A stretch of DNA of 31,390 nt from a virus, in IMG/VR virus record IMGVR_UViG_3300013099_000055, positions 1 to 31,390 of that record. One strand, 5' to 3'. The position numbers and the translations under genes were made by a program. Shown here one piece after another: positions 6,398-12,515 of this stretch (the stretch's first letter is position 1; every line of letters begins with the position of its first letter). The notes beneath the pieces were generated by a model. That model made no database searches. It worked only from the letters and a program-made list of their open reading frames with translations, and was not told where the DNA came from.

Positions 6398-6544
6398 AAG
6401 TACTTAGGCCGCTCCGATGAGAGCGACCTAAAGCTTTGTGTTTTCCGTACACATAAGTTATTCTCCTATTTCGAAAGTCAATTAAGCGGAATCCCCATTC
6501 CCTTAATCTGGCTCCACCACAATGGAACAAGGAAAGTATACCTC
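6398..6544 (+). promoter_or_regulatory. structured untranslated leader with two strong hairpins before the replication initiator
   Basis: No gene fits here. Hairpin 1 at 6404-6431: TTAGGCCGCTC pairs with GAGCGACCTAA (11 positions, one C-A mismatch) around loop CGATGA. The sequence AAGCTTTGTGTTTT follows, so it is a possible weak or attenuating terminator. Hairpin 2 at 6482-6506: TTAAG-C-GGAAT pairs with ATTCC-CTTAA around loop CCCC, with one bulged C. Between them TTCTCCT (within 6465-6475) could pair with the AAGGA ribosome-binding site near 6530. The pairings are read directly; attenuation or translational control is inferred. Confidence 0.5.
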
Positions 6545-7267
6545 ATGCCAGATCACGCTTCAATTGCAAATGCACTCTTAGCTTCTAACTTAAACCAAGA
6601 TAATCGTGAAGATATTCTTCAAGCGCTTCTGGATTCACTTTCAGTCAAGCAGCTTAGAGTTGCCCGACACATAATCACCTATGCAACTAAATCATGGGGC
6701 TTCTGCGTCAAGACTTATAAAATCATGTCCAGAGAACTTGGATGCTCAGCTAAAACGGTTGGGCGCACGGTTAGAATGCTTCTAAATTACCGCTTGGCGA
6801 CCGCAAAAGACGGTGGTTGTACAGCTAACAAAATATCAGTAACCAAAGAATTAATCAGCCTTTTTAATAAATGTCCCCGCAATGTCCCCGCAAATCGCCC
6901 CCATACCTTATATATAAAGAAAATGAATGAAGATGATTTTGATATTGTCTCGGACGTTGGGAAAGCCATGAAGGCTAGCGTAGAGCAGATTGACGCCGCT
7001 AATGCAGAGATAGCTAAGGCTAGACGTAACAATGTGCGTATAAGCTCCGTAGCGAGACTTAGCAGGTCTATCTTTCAAAGGGCATACAATCGGGCTAGGA
7101 AGGCGCTTAAGGCCGAGCAGAGGCAACAGAGGAAGGATGACGCTATTCTTGAGGCTCAACATCAGGCTAGGGAAAAGGAAAGCAGGGAAATGAGGGCAAA
7201 CAGAGCATCTCCCGAGAGCACGAAAGAACATTTAAGGAAACTCAGGGCGATGCTGACAGGGGGTTAG
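6545..7267 (+). CDS. replication initiator-like helix-turn-helix protein
   Basis: 240 aa, AAGGA upstream. Residues about 34-85 (KQLRVARHIITYATKSWGFC, then KIMSRELGCSAKTVGRTVRM) form a winged-helix type DNA-binding region like those at the N-terminus of phage O-like or DnaD-like initiators. The C-terminal half is long, basic and helical (ARLSRSIFQRAYNRARKALK then AEQRQQRK and many Glu/Arg residues), suited to nucleic-acid or helicase contact. The DnaB-like helicase gene follows within 2 bases, and no separate loader gene is visible. I infer that it recruits the helicase to an origin. No clear iteron array was seen inside the gene. Confidence 0.6.
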   Translation: MPDHASIANALLASNLNQDNREDILQALLDSLSVKQLRVARHIITYATKSWGFCVKTYKIMSRELGCSAKTVGRTVRMLLNYRLATAKDGGCTANKISVTKELISLFNKCPRNVPANRPHTLYIKKMNEDDFDIVSDVGKAMKASVEQIDAANAEIAKARRNNVRISSVARLSRSIFQRAYNRARKALKAEQRQQRKDDAILEAQHQAREKESREMRANRASPESTKEHLRKLRAMLTGG

Positions 7268-7268
7268 G

Positions 7269-8555
7269 ATGACCGAGTTAGAACAGGCGGTACTCGCATG
7301 CTGCCTTAGAAAAAAACATTTATTTATTTTGGCAACTAGCAAGATAAATTCCTCATTCTTCAAAAATGAAGCTCATGGGGAAATATTTGAAGCCATAGCA
7401 GAATACGCCAACAAGAACGCTAACACATGTTGGGATTCCACCTTGCTTGTAATCCACGTTTCAAAATTATCCGGGGTGGGTTCAAAAAATATAACTCAAA
7501 TTATTTCAGCTCATTATTCTGAAAGCGCACTAGATGAATATCTCGATATGATGGTGGTGGAAAATAATCTGGATAGCACCAGAAACTTTATTTTTGAGGC
7601 ATCCGCAATGCTTGAAGATGAAAGTTTGTCAGCTAAAGATATAAATACTTTTATAGCCGATGGGCTTTACAATATTATTTCCGGGGCTGCATCAAGAGCC
7701 GACGACCCACCCACAGAAAGCGAAATGCTAGCCACACTGTTTTCAAACATAGAAATGGCACAGGAAAACCCAGGTTATGGGAGAATCCCAACCGGGTTTG
7801 ATAGGCTTGATAAGCTAATTCTCGGGTATCGAAAGGGAACAATGAATATAATTGCTGCACCGTCCGGGCAAGGCAAAACAGCCTTCGCTTTAAACGTGGC
7901 TGCCAACATGATATTTAAAGCGCGTAAAAAAGTTTTATTTTTTAGCTTGGAAATGAGCAGGGACGATCTTGTTTTAAGAATAGCTTCTTCATTGTCAAAA
8001 GTACCGAGCACGAGGCTAGAGCTGGGAGAGCTAACAGATAAAGATTGGGAAAAGCTAACATCATGTGTCACGCCGATGATGAGCGGCATAACAGAATGCT
8101 TGAGAATATATGACAGCGGTACTGTTACAGTGCAGAGCATTAGAATGAACATAATGAAAGAGATGGCAAAGAAAGAGGTAGACGCTGTATTTATTGATTA
8201 TGTTGGGCTAATAGAGCCGAGCGATAGAAGAGAAAGCAGAGTTTCTCAGGTTTCCCAAATAACCAGGGAAATAAAAATAATGTCAGAGGATTTTAAAATA
8301 CCAATCATTCTGCTATGCCAGACGAATAGAAACATAGATTCTGATGTGAACCGAAAATCTCCCATATTATCCGATCTCAGAGAGTCATCAAGTATCGGCA
8401 ATGATGCTGATACAGTTCTGTTTATCATGCCAAGGTCGGGCGACGACTGGGTTAAAGACTTTCATCTTGTTAAAAATAGGCGTGGCGTAGTGGGGGATTT
8501 TGCATTACAGTTTGACGGCAAAACAACAACATTTATTAACGAGCCAGTTTATTAG
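7269..8555 (+). CDS. DnaB-like replicative helicase
   Basis: 428 aa. N-terminal DnaB helical domain (residues 1-100; begins MTELEQAVLACCL). RecA-like core with Walker A APSGQGKT (197-204), H1a VLFFSLEM (222-229), Walker B VDAVFIDYVGL (304-314), motif H3 LLCQTNRN (348-355) and H4 LSDLRESSSIGNDADTVLF (367-385), including the conserved arginine and D-x-D. Family members are hexameric ATP-driven 5'-3' helicases at replication forks. Slightly shorter than E. coli DnaB (471) mainly in the N-domain and linker. It starts 2 bases after the initiator gene, so the pair forms a replication module. Confidence 0.93.
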   Translation: MTELEQAVLACCLRKKHLFILATSKINSSFFKNEAHGEIFEAIAEYANKNANTCWDSTLLVIHVSKLSGVGSKNITQIISAHYSESALDEYLDMMVVENNLDSTRNFIFEASAMLEDESLSAKDINTFIADGLYNIISGAASRADDPPTESEMLATLFSNIEMAQENPGYGRIPTGFDRLDKLILGYRKGTMNIIAAPSGQGKTAFALNVAANMIFKARKKVLFFSLEMSRDDLVLRIASSLSKVPSTRLELGELTDKDWEKLTSCVTPMMSGITECLRIYDSGTVTVQSIRMNIMKEMAKKEVDAVFIDYVGLIEPSDRRESRVSQVSQITREIKIMSEDFKIPIILLCQTNRNIDSDVNRKSPILSDLRESSSIGNDADTVLFIMPRSGDDWVKDFHLVKNRRGVVGDFALQFDGKTTTFINEPVY

Positions 8556-8566
8556 AAGGAATTTAA

Positions 8567-8797
8567 ATGGGTATTCTAAATTACGAGCCAGAAAAAAAAA
8601 TTGCCAGATACAGGGTTGAGTGCGGACATAGCAACGGGCTTGAGTGTGACGAGAGCGAGTCAAGAGAAGGTGAAGAGAAACTTGCTTATCATATTAATAC
8701 GTGTTTAGAGCATGGATGGGAGCTGTACGGAGAGCCGTTTACAGATACCTACGGGCATTTTTATCAAGCCATGGTTTTATGCATAGCGGAAAATTAG
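8567..8797 (+). CDS. DUF1737-like small protein, copy 2
   Basis: 76 aa, AAGGA upstream, 11 bases after the helicase gene. Shares with 3953-4159 the MGIL start, the helix-x-N-x-x-L-E-H-G-W-ELYG core (residues 45-58) and a final FYQAMV strand. It carries an extra acidic segment (ECDESESREGEEK) near residues 25-40. Two diverged copies lie about 4.6 kb apart in the same operon. Unknown function. Confidence 0.55.
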   Translation: MGILNYEPEKKIARYRVECGHSNGLECDESESREGEEKLAYHINTCLEHGWELYGEPFTDTYGHFYQAMVLCIAEN

Positions 8798-8808
8798 GAG
8801 AGTGACAC

Positions 8809-8979
8809 ATGGAAGTTTACAAGCCAGCGGCTGAAGTTTTACAAATATTAAAGCCGTTTATTATGGGCGCTCTGGAAAAAACCAGAACATGCCCAGACAA
8901 ACATAAGCAAAGGATTAAGAAAGCATACGGCGATGTCATCGAAGAAACATATGTACTTTTACGAAGTGAGAAATGCTGA
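8809..8979 (+). CDS. 56-residue hypothetical protein
   Basis: 56 aa, short enough to be missed by common length cut-offs. A strong GGAG site (in TTAGGAGAGTGACAC) precedes the ATG at 8809, and the frame is open to TGA at 8977-8979. The sequence is helical and basic in the middle: VYKPAAEVLQILKPFIMGAL, then CPDKHKQRIKKAYGDVIEE. Not recognised. It overlaps the next gene by about 29 bases. Confidence 0.55.
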   Translation: MEVYKPAAEVLQILKPFIMGALEKTRTCPDKHKQRIKKAYGDVIEETYVLLRSEKC

Positions 8980-9196
8980 GTATACCAGCGAAATTGCCGC
9001 TGCCAGAGAAACGAACGCCATTTTATTTTTCGAGCCGGTGTTCAGCTCAAAATGGGAAACTGGGTTTTTCAAAAGGCATGTAATATGGATGGATGCGTTT
9101 AACAATATTAAATCGGAAATATTTAAAGGGAAGTCTAATGGGAAATTTGCGCAAGCCGAATCCTGCGGTAAACGATATCGAGATAGATCCAAGTGA
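8951..9196 (+). CDS. hypothetical protein, start uncertain
   Basis: 81 aa from the ATG at 8951 (weak GAAG upstream); an ATG at 8933 is also in frame. MYFYEVRNAEYTSEIAAARE, then ILFFEPVFSSKWETGFFKRH reads like a compact alpha/beta protein. The last 20 residues overlap the following gene and look less coding-like. Unrecognised; part of the tail of the early operon. Confidence 0.4.
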   Translation: MYFYEVRNAEYTSEIAAARETNAILFFEPVFSSKWETGFFKRHVIWMDAFNNIKSEIFKGKSNGKFAQAESCGKRYRDRSK

Positions 9197-9350
9197 AGAG
9201 ATAATACGCTGTAAGCTTGAGAAGATGGGTATCTACGCACCCCTGCGCTCTGCCTTTAAAGATGAAGAGGATTATCAAGAAGCGCTGCATGAATATAATT
9301 TAAAGCGTGAGCCGTTTTACTACGAGATAGTTACCGCCGCAGATGAATGA
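9138..9350 (+). CDS. hypothetical acidic protein
   Basis: 70 aa from the ATG at 9138, with AAAGGGAAG directly upstream; the longer frame to 9093 lacks a site. Acidic and helical (EIDPSEEIIRCKLEKMG, DEEDYQEALHEYNLKREP). Last protein gene before the small-RNA region. Not recognised. Confidence 0.5.
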   Translation: MGNLRKPNPAVNDIEIDPSEEIIRCKLEKMGIYAPLRSAFKDEEDYQEALHEYNLKREPFYYEIVTAADE

Positions 9351-9372
9351 CATGGCGAAAGCAAAATAGGTG

Positions 9373-9381
9373 TGGCATAAT
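9373..9381 (+). promoter_or_regulatory. extended -10 promoter for small RNA 1
   Basis: TGGCATAAT at 9373-9381 fits the extended -10 form TGnTATAAT with one mismatch. No good -35 is visible, which is acceptable for an extended -10. The context GTGTGGCATAAT closely resembles GTGTGGTATAAT at 9952-9963, so both may be read by the same holoenzyme or controlled together. The predicted RNA start is about 9387-9389. Confidence 0.5.
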
Positions 9382-9386
9382 CCCCT

Positions 9387-9510
9387 TAGTCCTATCTTGG
9401 ACGGTATGGACTAGAAGGCCGAAAGGTGTTCGTAACACAATACTCTAAGTAGGGTACATCGTAGCTTGTACCGAATGGCTGGTTTCTAATCCTTTCCGGC
9501 CATTTTTTTA
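9387..9510 (+). ncRNA. candidate structured small RNA 1 (about 120 nt)
   Basis: No ORF covers this segment, but paired elements do. Hairpin 1: TAGTCCTATC (9387-9396) with GGTA-T-GGACTA (9403-9413), loop TTGGAC. Hairpin 2: GTGTT/AACAC, 9426-9438. Hairpin 3: GGTACA/TGTACC, 9453-9472. Hairpin 4 is the terminator at 9476-9502. An alternative long-range helix, GGCCGAAAGG (9417-9426) with CCTTTCCGGCC (9491-9501, one bulge), would exclude the terminator hairpin. An extended -10 promoter sits just upstream and a T7 tract just downstream, so this is a complete transcription unit. It is not a tRNA and matches no RNA family known to me. Confidence 0.65.
9476..9509 (+). terminator. intrinsic terminator of small RNA 1
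   Basis: Stem TGGCTGG (9476-9482) with CCGGCCA (9496-9502), one G-U pair, a 13-base loop, then seven T (9503-9509). It also ends the rightward early operon. Its loop sequence is nearly repeated in the second terminator at 9638-9666. Confidence 0.8.
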
Positions 9511-9523
9511 TTCCCAAAACCCA

Positions 9524-9666
9524 TTGCGGTTTGACAATCATTATTGTAGTATTAACGGGTGTTCTTTCCTTGAACTTGAGATAAAAATCTATTCCTGTAG
9601 AAAATATATCAAACTCCCGTTCATGGTACTCCCTAAGCGCTGGTTCCTATCCGTTCCAGCGTTTTT
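9524..9666 (+). ncRNA. candidate small RNA 2, related to small RNA 1 at its 3' end
   Basis: No gene here. A possible promoter is TTGCGG at 9524-9529, a 17-base spacer and TAGTAT at 9547-9552. A perfect TTGACA also lies at 9531-9536 but has no correctly spaced -10. Downstream are GTTC/GAAC (9561-9575), AACGGG/CCCGTT (9554-9559 with 9616-9621) and a strong terminator hairpin. The 3' end (GGTAC, then CTGG-TT-Y-CTA-TCC) is similar to that of small RNA 1, and both contain GGTGTTC near the 5' side. The transcript start is uncertain; it may instead be a read-through product. Confidence 0.45.
9638..9666 (+). terminator. intrinsic terminator of small RNA 2
   Basis: Perfect 6-bp stem CGCTGG (9638-9643) / CCAGCG (9656-9661), 12-base loop TTCCTATCCGTT, then TTTTT at 9662-9666. 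The T tract lies only on the + strand side, so it does not serve the leftward gene that ends at 9670. Confidence 0.8.
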
Positions 9667-9669
9667 AAA

Positions 9670-9915
9670 CTAAGATAGCTTATCTTGCTGTAGCACATTT
9701 ACGCGCTCAAACACTTCTTCAATCGTATCAAAGTAATCAACTACCTTGTTTAGCTTTTCATCTTTAAAGCTTAGGCTGTAGCAAGTGCCCGTAAAAACAT
9801 CGTCGTGGGATTTCATCTTGTAAAGCACGCCATCCAGTCCAAAAACATATTCAGACCCCTTTTTACCGTAGTGCTCAAAAGCATCAGATTCAATTTTTTC
9901 AACTTCCTTTAGCAT
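9670..9915 (-). CDS. hypothetical protein
   Basis: 81 aa from the ATG at 9915, preferred because AAGG and GGG lie just upstream; the frame extends to 9951 through the control region. Acidic N-terminal helix (LKEVEKIESDAFEHYGKKG), then strands (YVFGLDGVLYKMK, CYSLSFKD) and a C-terminal helix (TIEEVFERVNVLQQDKLS). Not recognised. It is the only leftward gene between two rightward units and is transcribed away from the 11-base repeat region. Confidence 0.5.
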   Translation of the reverse strand: MLKEVEKIESDAFEHYGKKGSEYVFGLDGVLYKMKSHDDVFTGTCYSLSFKDEKLNKVVDYFDTIEEVFERVNVLQQDKLS

Positions 9916-9929
9916 AATTACCCTTGTCC

Positions 9930-9963
9930 TTGTGTTACAGTTGTGGTACACGTGTGGTATAAT
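9930..9963 (+). promoter_or_regulatory. promoter with three 11-base tandem repeats
   Basis: Units TTGTGTTACAG (9930-9940), TTGTGGTACAC (9941-9951) and GTGTGGTATAA (9952-9962) abut, one per helical turn. The third contains a perfect extended -10, TGGTATAAT (9955-9963). A -35-like GTTACA (9934-9939) lies 18 bases upstream. Same-face repeats overlapping the promoter are typical of a cooperative operator. It probably controls the rightward pair 9999-10684 and, on the other strand, the gene ending at 9915. Confidence 0.6.
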
Positions 9964-9998
9964 AGCACAATATCAACAAGCGTATACATGGGTTTAGA

Positions 9999-10295
9999 GT
10001 GTCAAAGCTATATAAATCAAAATCGGACTTGGAAATAATCGTAGAGCAATATCGTGACTATGAGCTTTATATCGCGATGGATTTTAATTCGTTCAACGGT
10101 ACATGCGAAGTATCCGTTTTTCATTCGAGATTTGCGCCGGTCTATCACGAGGCTAAATTTTCCGGGAGCCGGGGAATTGAGGAAGCTACGCAATGGCTGC
10201 ACGATAATTTTTCCGATTTCTATAAAGAATCTCGCGCTTATTATTTTGATGGAAAAGGGGCAACGGAATGCCAAGAAACAGAGAAGAAGAAATAA
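9999..10295 (+). CDS. hypothetical protein with GTG start
   Basis: 98 aa from GTG at 9999 (reads MSKLYKSKSDLEIIVEQYRD). No convincing Shine-Dalgarno, and the predicted transcript start is only about 30 bases upstream. Contains strands (YELYIAMDF, CEVSVFHSRF), an amphipathic helix (IEEATQWLHDNFSDFYK) and a basic end. Not recognised. It overlaps the nuclease gene by 28 bases, suggesting co-expression. Confidence 0.5.
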   Translation: MSKLYKSKSDLEIIVEQYRDYELYIAMDFNSFNGTCEVSVFHSRFAPVYHEAKFSGSRGIEEATQWLHDNFSDFYKESRAYYFDGKGATECQETEKKK

Positions 10296-10684
10296 ATCAG
10301 GAAATGGTCGTAGAATGGTTTGCACGGCAATACCCTAAATATCAAAATCTATTATTTCACATCCCAAATGGCCAGAATGTTGGAAGAATTCGAGGCTATA
10401 CTCTGCAACGAATGGGGCTTGTGGCCGGTATGCCGGACTTAATGCTTGCAGTACCGTGGGCATGCAAAACTCACATGGGTAAAAATGTTGATGAATCAAA
10501 CGGTCTTTACCTGACTTGTGGGCTGTTTATCGAAATGAAAGCAAAGAAAGGTGTGCTTAGGCAGTCTCAGCGCGCAATTCACAGTGAACTTGAGGCACAG
10601 AATTATAAAGTCGTAACTTGCTATTCTTTTGAGTCTGCAAAGTCGGGGATAAACGAATATCTCCGGGGCAATAGTTATTCATAA
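10268..10684 (+). CDS. VRR-NUC domain endonuclease
   Basis: 138 aa. Layout of the VRR-NUC (PD-D/ExK) family: N-terminal helix with E/Q (REEEINQEMVVEWFARQYPK), HIPNGQNVGRIRGYTLQRMG with LVAGMPDL (D57), then CGLFIEMKAKKG (E89, K91) and QSQRAIH with Q101. These give the metal-binding D...ExK plus the following glutamine. Stand-alone phage VRR-NUC proteins are structure-selective (Holliday-junction-like) nucleases in the cases studied; cleavage here is inferred. Start in GGAAAAGGGG context. The 3' end overlaps the convergent leftward gene by 10 bases. Confidence 0.85.
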   Translation: MPRNREEEINQEMVVEWFARQYPKYQNLLFHIPNGQNVGRIRGYTLQRMGLVAGMPDLMLAVPWACKTHMGKNVDESNGLYLTCGLFIEMKAKKGVLRQSQRAIHSELEAQNYKVVTCYSFESAKSGINEYLRGNSYS

Positions 10685-11001
10685 TCCCATTTTAAGCTTG
10701 TGGGCTTGTCAATTGTGCCGTCTGTCATAGCTGCAACGTCTTTTAGAAAATTTAGCTTATCTTCCAGCCACATTTGACCATCTTCCTTGCTCAGCGCTTG
10801 TATCAGGCAGTTAGTTGTATCTTTTATGGACTGGCTGCGAACGTAGCAGCTGTATGCATCATCTGAACTTCCGTTTTGCATCGCCGATGTCATGGACTTT
10901 CGCGCGATTAAATCTTCTTGCTCGCAAACTTCAATGTAGGTTTTTACGAGCTTATGCATTTCCACTTGTGTTCGCATGCCAATTTTCCATGTATGTGTCA
11001 T
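10675..11001 (-). CDS. hypothetical protein
   Basis: 108 aa from the ATG at 11001, with GGTGGA 8 bases upstream; the longer frame to 11151 is the antisense-frame shadow of the upstream membrane protein gene. Almost all helical: VEMHKLVKTYIEVCEQEDLI, then IKDTTNCLIQALSKEDGQMW. Four cysteines. Not recognised. Last gene of the long leftward operon. Confidence 0.5.
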   Translation of the reverse strand: MTHTWKIGMRTQVEMHKLVKTYIEVCEQEDLIARKSMTSAMQNGSSDDAYSCYVRSQSIKDTTNCLIQALSKEDGQMWLEDKLNFLKDVAAMTDGTIDKPTSLKWDYE

Positions 11002-11003
11002 CG

Positions 11004-11231
11004 TTAAATCCACCTGTCTCTTAAATATTCTTCTATTTCCGCGTCCATTTCCATGGTACGGAGATGCCGGGGAAACTTCATCATTTCCCGCATGTGCTGG
11101 TCGTAAGTTCTTGCCGGTGGCTCGAACATATTCATTACAGCGCCGATGCATGATGCGATAGCGCGGCCAACGCAGATAAGAAAAACCAGAGCGAAGTAGG
11201 CTATCACAGCCATGCAGATTGCTTCAAACAT
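11004..11231 (-). CDS. small membrane protein with basic cytoplasmic tail
   Basis: 75 aa. Residues 4-33 are hydrophobic (AICMAVIAYFALVFLICVGR then AIASCIGAVM), consistent with one long or two short TM helices. A charged tail rich in Arg, Met and Glu follows. Stop and next start are separated by 2 bases. Unknown; a holin-like role is possible from the layout but unproven. Confidence 0.5.
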   Translation of the reverse strand: MFEAICMAVIAYFALVFLICVGRAIASCIGAVMNMFEPPARTYDQHMREMMKFPRHLRTMEMDAEIEEYLRDRWI

Positions 11232-11238
11232 TATTCAC

Positions 11239-11499
11239 CTACCTTAATACGATTTCAAATTCCGGTTCGTCCCAATCAAGCTCACTCAAATCACGCTTGT
11301 TAAAATAATCTTTATCAAAAATATAATAAGCATGCAAAGTCAGGTCGTGGCCTTCTATATCAATAGCCGCTGAATATGTAACATGCGTCAAACCGTCATC
11401 GCAAAACTCCGCGTTTTCGTCAAACATTAAATTGTCGACATCCTCTTTGCTGAAAATTGCGCGTATCTGTTGCTCTGTTAATAGTGTGTGTGGTTGCAT
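11239..11499 (-). CDS. hypothetical acidic protein
   Basis: 86 aa with an N-terminal helix (LLTEQQIRAIFSKEDVDNLM) and an acidic beta-rich remainder (FDENAEFCDDGLTHVTYSA, LTLHAYYIFDKDYF), ending EFEIVLR. High acidity might suggest a DNA-mimic type, but no such family was recognised. The Shine-Dalgarno is weak. Confidence 0.5.
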   Translation of the reverse strand: MQPHTLLTEQQIRAIFSKEDVDNLMFDENAEFCDDGLTHVTYSAAIDIEGHDLTLHAYYIFDKDYFNKRDLSELDWDEPEFEIVLR

Positions 11500-11517
11500 T
11501 AGTTCTATTACGCCTAT

Positions 11518-11922
11518 TTATTTCACGTCTAGCACTATGGCTATATTTCTAAGATTGTACATTGTGGTACTCATGTCTTTTCGGCTCATTCCGTTTGCAT
11601 AAACCGCCGCGACATCTCTATGCTGTTGAATTTTACCACCCCATAGCAAGGCGCCTGATGTGCATTCCTTAAGGCTTCTTATGTCTCCCTGAGCTTCGTA
11701 TACTTCACATATTTTGATGTTAGCTGTGAATGCGTTGTACTGGGCAAGTATGTCGTCTTGCACGGCATAAGGTACACTTAACCCTAAGGCTTTCTTGTAG
11801 TCTTGGATTGTGCTGCCAGTTTTGAAAAGTAGGTTCTCTGCATCCGTCAAATCATCAAGCCGGTCTGCCATTGCCCCAAAGCTAATTGTTGTTAATAATA
11901 TTGCTGCTATTAGTTTTTTCAT
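11518..11922 (-). CDS. exported (signal-peptide) protein
   Basis: 134 aa from the ATG at 11922 (GGAAAC upstream); the longer frame to 12003 overlaps the lipoprotein gene. MKKLIAAILLTTISFGAMAD is a textbook signal peptide with cleavage after AMA. The mature part is mostly helical with two cysteines (IKICEVYEAQGD, LKECTSG). Predicted periplasmic. Directly downstream of the YecR-like lipoprotein. Function unknown; envelope modification or superinfection exclusion are possibilities only. Confidence 0.65.
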   Translation of the reverse strand: MKKLIAAILLTTISFGAMADRLDDLTDAENLLFKTGSTIQDYKKALGLSVPYAVQDDILAQYNAFTANIKICEVYEAQGDIRSLKECTSGALLWGGKIQQHRDVAAVYANGMSRKDMSTTMYNLRNIAIVLDVK

Positions 11923-11957
11923 GTTGCTGTTTCCGTTTCCGTTGTTGTTAAAAATAT

Positions 11958-12281
11958 TTAATTTGTGCACTGGTAGGTCAAGCTTACTGATTCTTGTTCG
12001 CATGTGCTAAAGATTAGCCCACCATATCTTGCGCACTCGCTTGTTTGGGTTTTAAATAATATCGCATCTTTGTACCCCCACCCTTGACATCTTTTTCTTG
12101 CCTTGGTGTTGGCGGTTACATAATCAACGTCAAATGGCCGCCAAATTGCTGTGTCGAACTTGTATGATAGTAAAACTGTTCCATCGGCTTTACTTCCACC
12201 GTAAGGCTCTGGTATTTTTGTAACTGAGCTGCACCCCGAGGCTGCAAGCAAAACTAGTACTATTGCTATAATCTTACCCAT
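11958..12281 (-). CDS. YecR-like lipoprotein
   Basis: 107 aa from the ATG at 12281 (AAGGG upstream). N-terminus MGKIIAIVLVLLAASGCSS contains a lipobox, ASGC, so Cys17 is the likely lipidated residue. The mature part, YGGSKADGTVLLSYKFD, then KARKRCQGWGYKDAILF and a Cys-containing end (SLTYQC), matches the pattern of enterobacterial YecR-like lipoproteins (GGSKADGTV-x-L-S-Y ... A-x-x-R-C-x-x-W-G-Y-x-x-A ... C). Family function is unclear. Its start overlaps the end of the tiny membrane protein upstream. Confidence 0.75.
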   Translation of the reverse strand: MGKIIAIVLVLLAASGCSSVTKIPEPYGGSKADGTVLLSYKFDTAIWRPFDVDYVTANTKARKRCQGWGYKDAILFKTQTSECARYGGLIFSTCEQESVSLTYQCTN

Positions 12282-12405
12282 CGTATCCCTTATCATACTC
12301 AAGTCTAACGAAGTGATAGACTATATAAACAAGCAGCGCAGGCCAAGCAGGCGGGAATACAGCGCCTAAGACTATTAATCCAAAGAATATAAATATTGGC
12401 TCCAT
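12274..12405 (-). CDS. 43-residue membrane protein
   Basis: 43 aa, below usual length cut-offs. The site GAGGGGG (12416-12410) lies 6 to 7 bases upstream of the ATG at 12405 (another ATG at 12408). Residues 3-33 are hydrophobic, PIFIFFGLIVLGAVFPPAWP then ALLVYIVYHFV, with a Pro-rich kink, so one bent or two short TM helices; the tail is charged. It overlaps its neighbours: TGATG with the gene upstream, and 8 bases with the lipoprotein. Holin-like geometry, but no family match. Confidence 0.6.
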   Translation of the reverse strand: MEPIFIFFGLIVLGAVFPPAWPALLVYIVYHFVRLEYDKGYDG

Positions 12406-12515
12406 CATTCCCCCTCATTGCATTTAAATAAGGATGCGATACACATAACGCTTGGCATCACCACTACGAGGATGAACATGAAAACCACAGCTAAATCCCC
12501 TATACCTAAGCCCAT
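12405..12515 (-). CDS. 36-residue membrane protein
   Basis: 36 aa from the ATG at 12515 (an adjacent ATG at 12518 is also possible), preceded by the same GAGGGGGAATGATGG context as its downstream neighbour. One strongly hydrophobic helix (residues 5-24, IGDLAVVFMFILVVVMPSVM), then CIASLFKCNEGE. Its last codons, coding NEGE, form the next gene's ribosome-binding site, so the translation signal is built into the coding sequence. Unknown function. Confidence 0.55.
   Translation of the reverse strand: MGLGIGDLAVVFMFILVVVMPSVMCIASLFKCNEGE

Noticed and set aside
6404-6431. Hammerhead ribozyme-like core (CCGATGA next to paired arms)
   Set aside because: The invariant CTGATGA has C in place of T, the GAAA box is missing, and only one stem is formed.
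7775-8152. 125-codon leftward frame inside the helicase gene
   Set aside because: Antisense to conserved helicase motifs, no start signals, composition of a shadow frame.
9417-9502. tRNA or tRNA-like gene in the small RNA region (acceptor-like GGCCGAA/TTCCGGCC, T-loop-like TTCTAAT)
   Set aside because: The T-stem does not pair, there is no D-loop GG, no 7-base anticodon loop and no CCA context; the 3' end is an intrinsic terminator.
10977-11151. N-terminal extension of the 10675-11001 gene up to 11151
   Set aside because: It would cover the membrane protein gene in another frame; GGTGGA and the stop-start spacing support the ATG at 11001.
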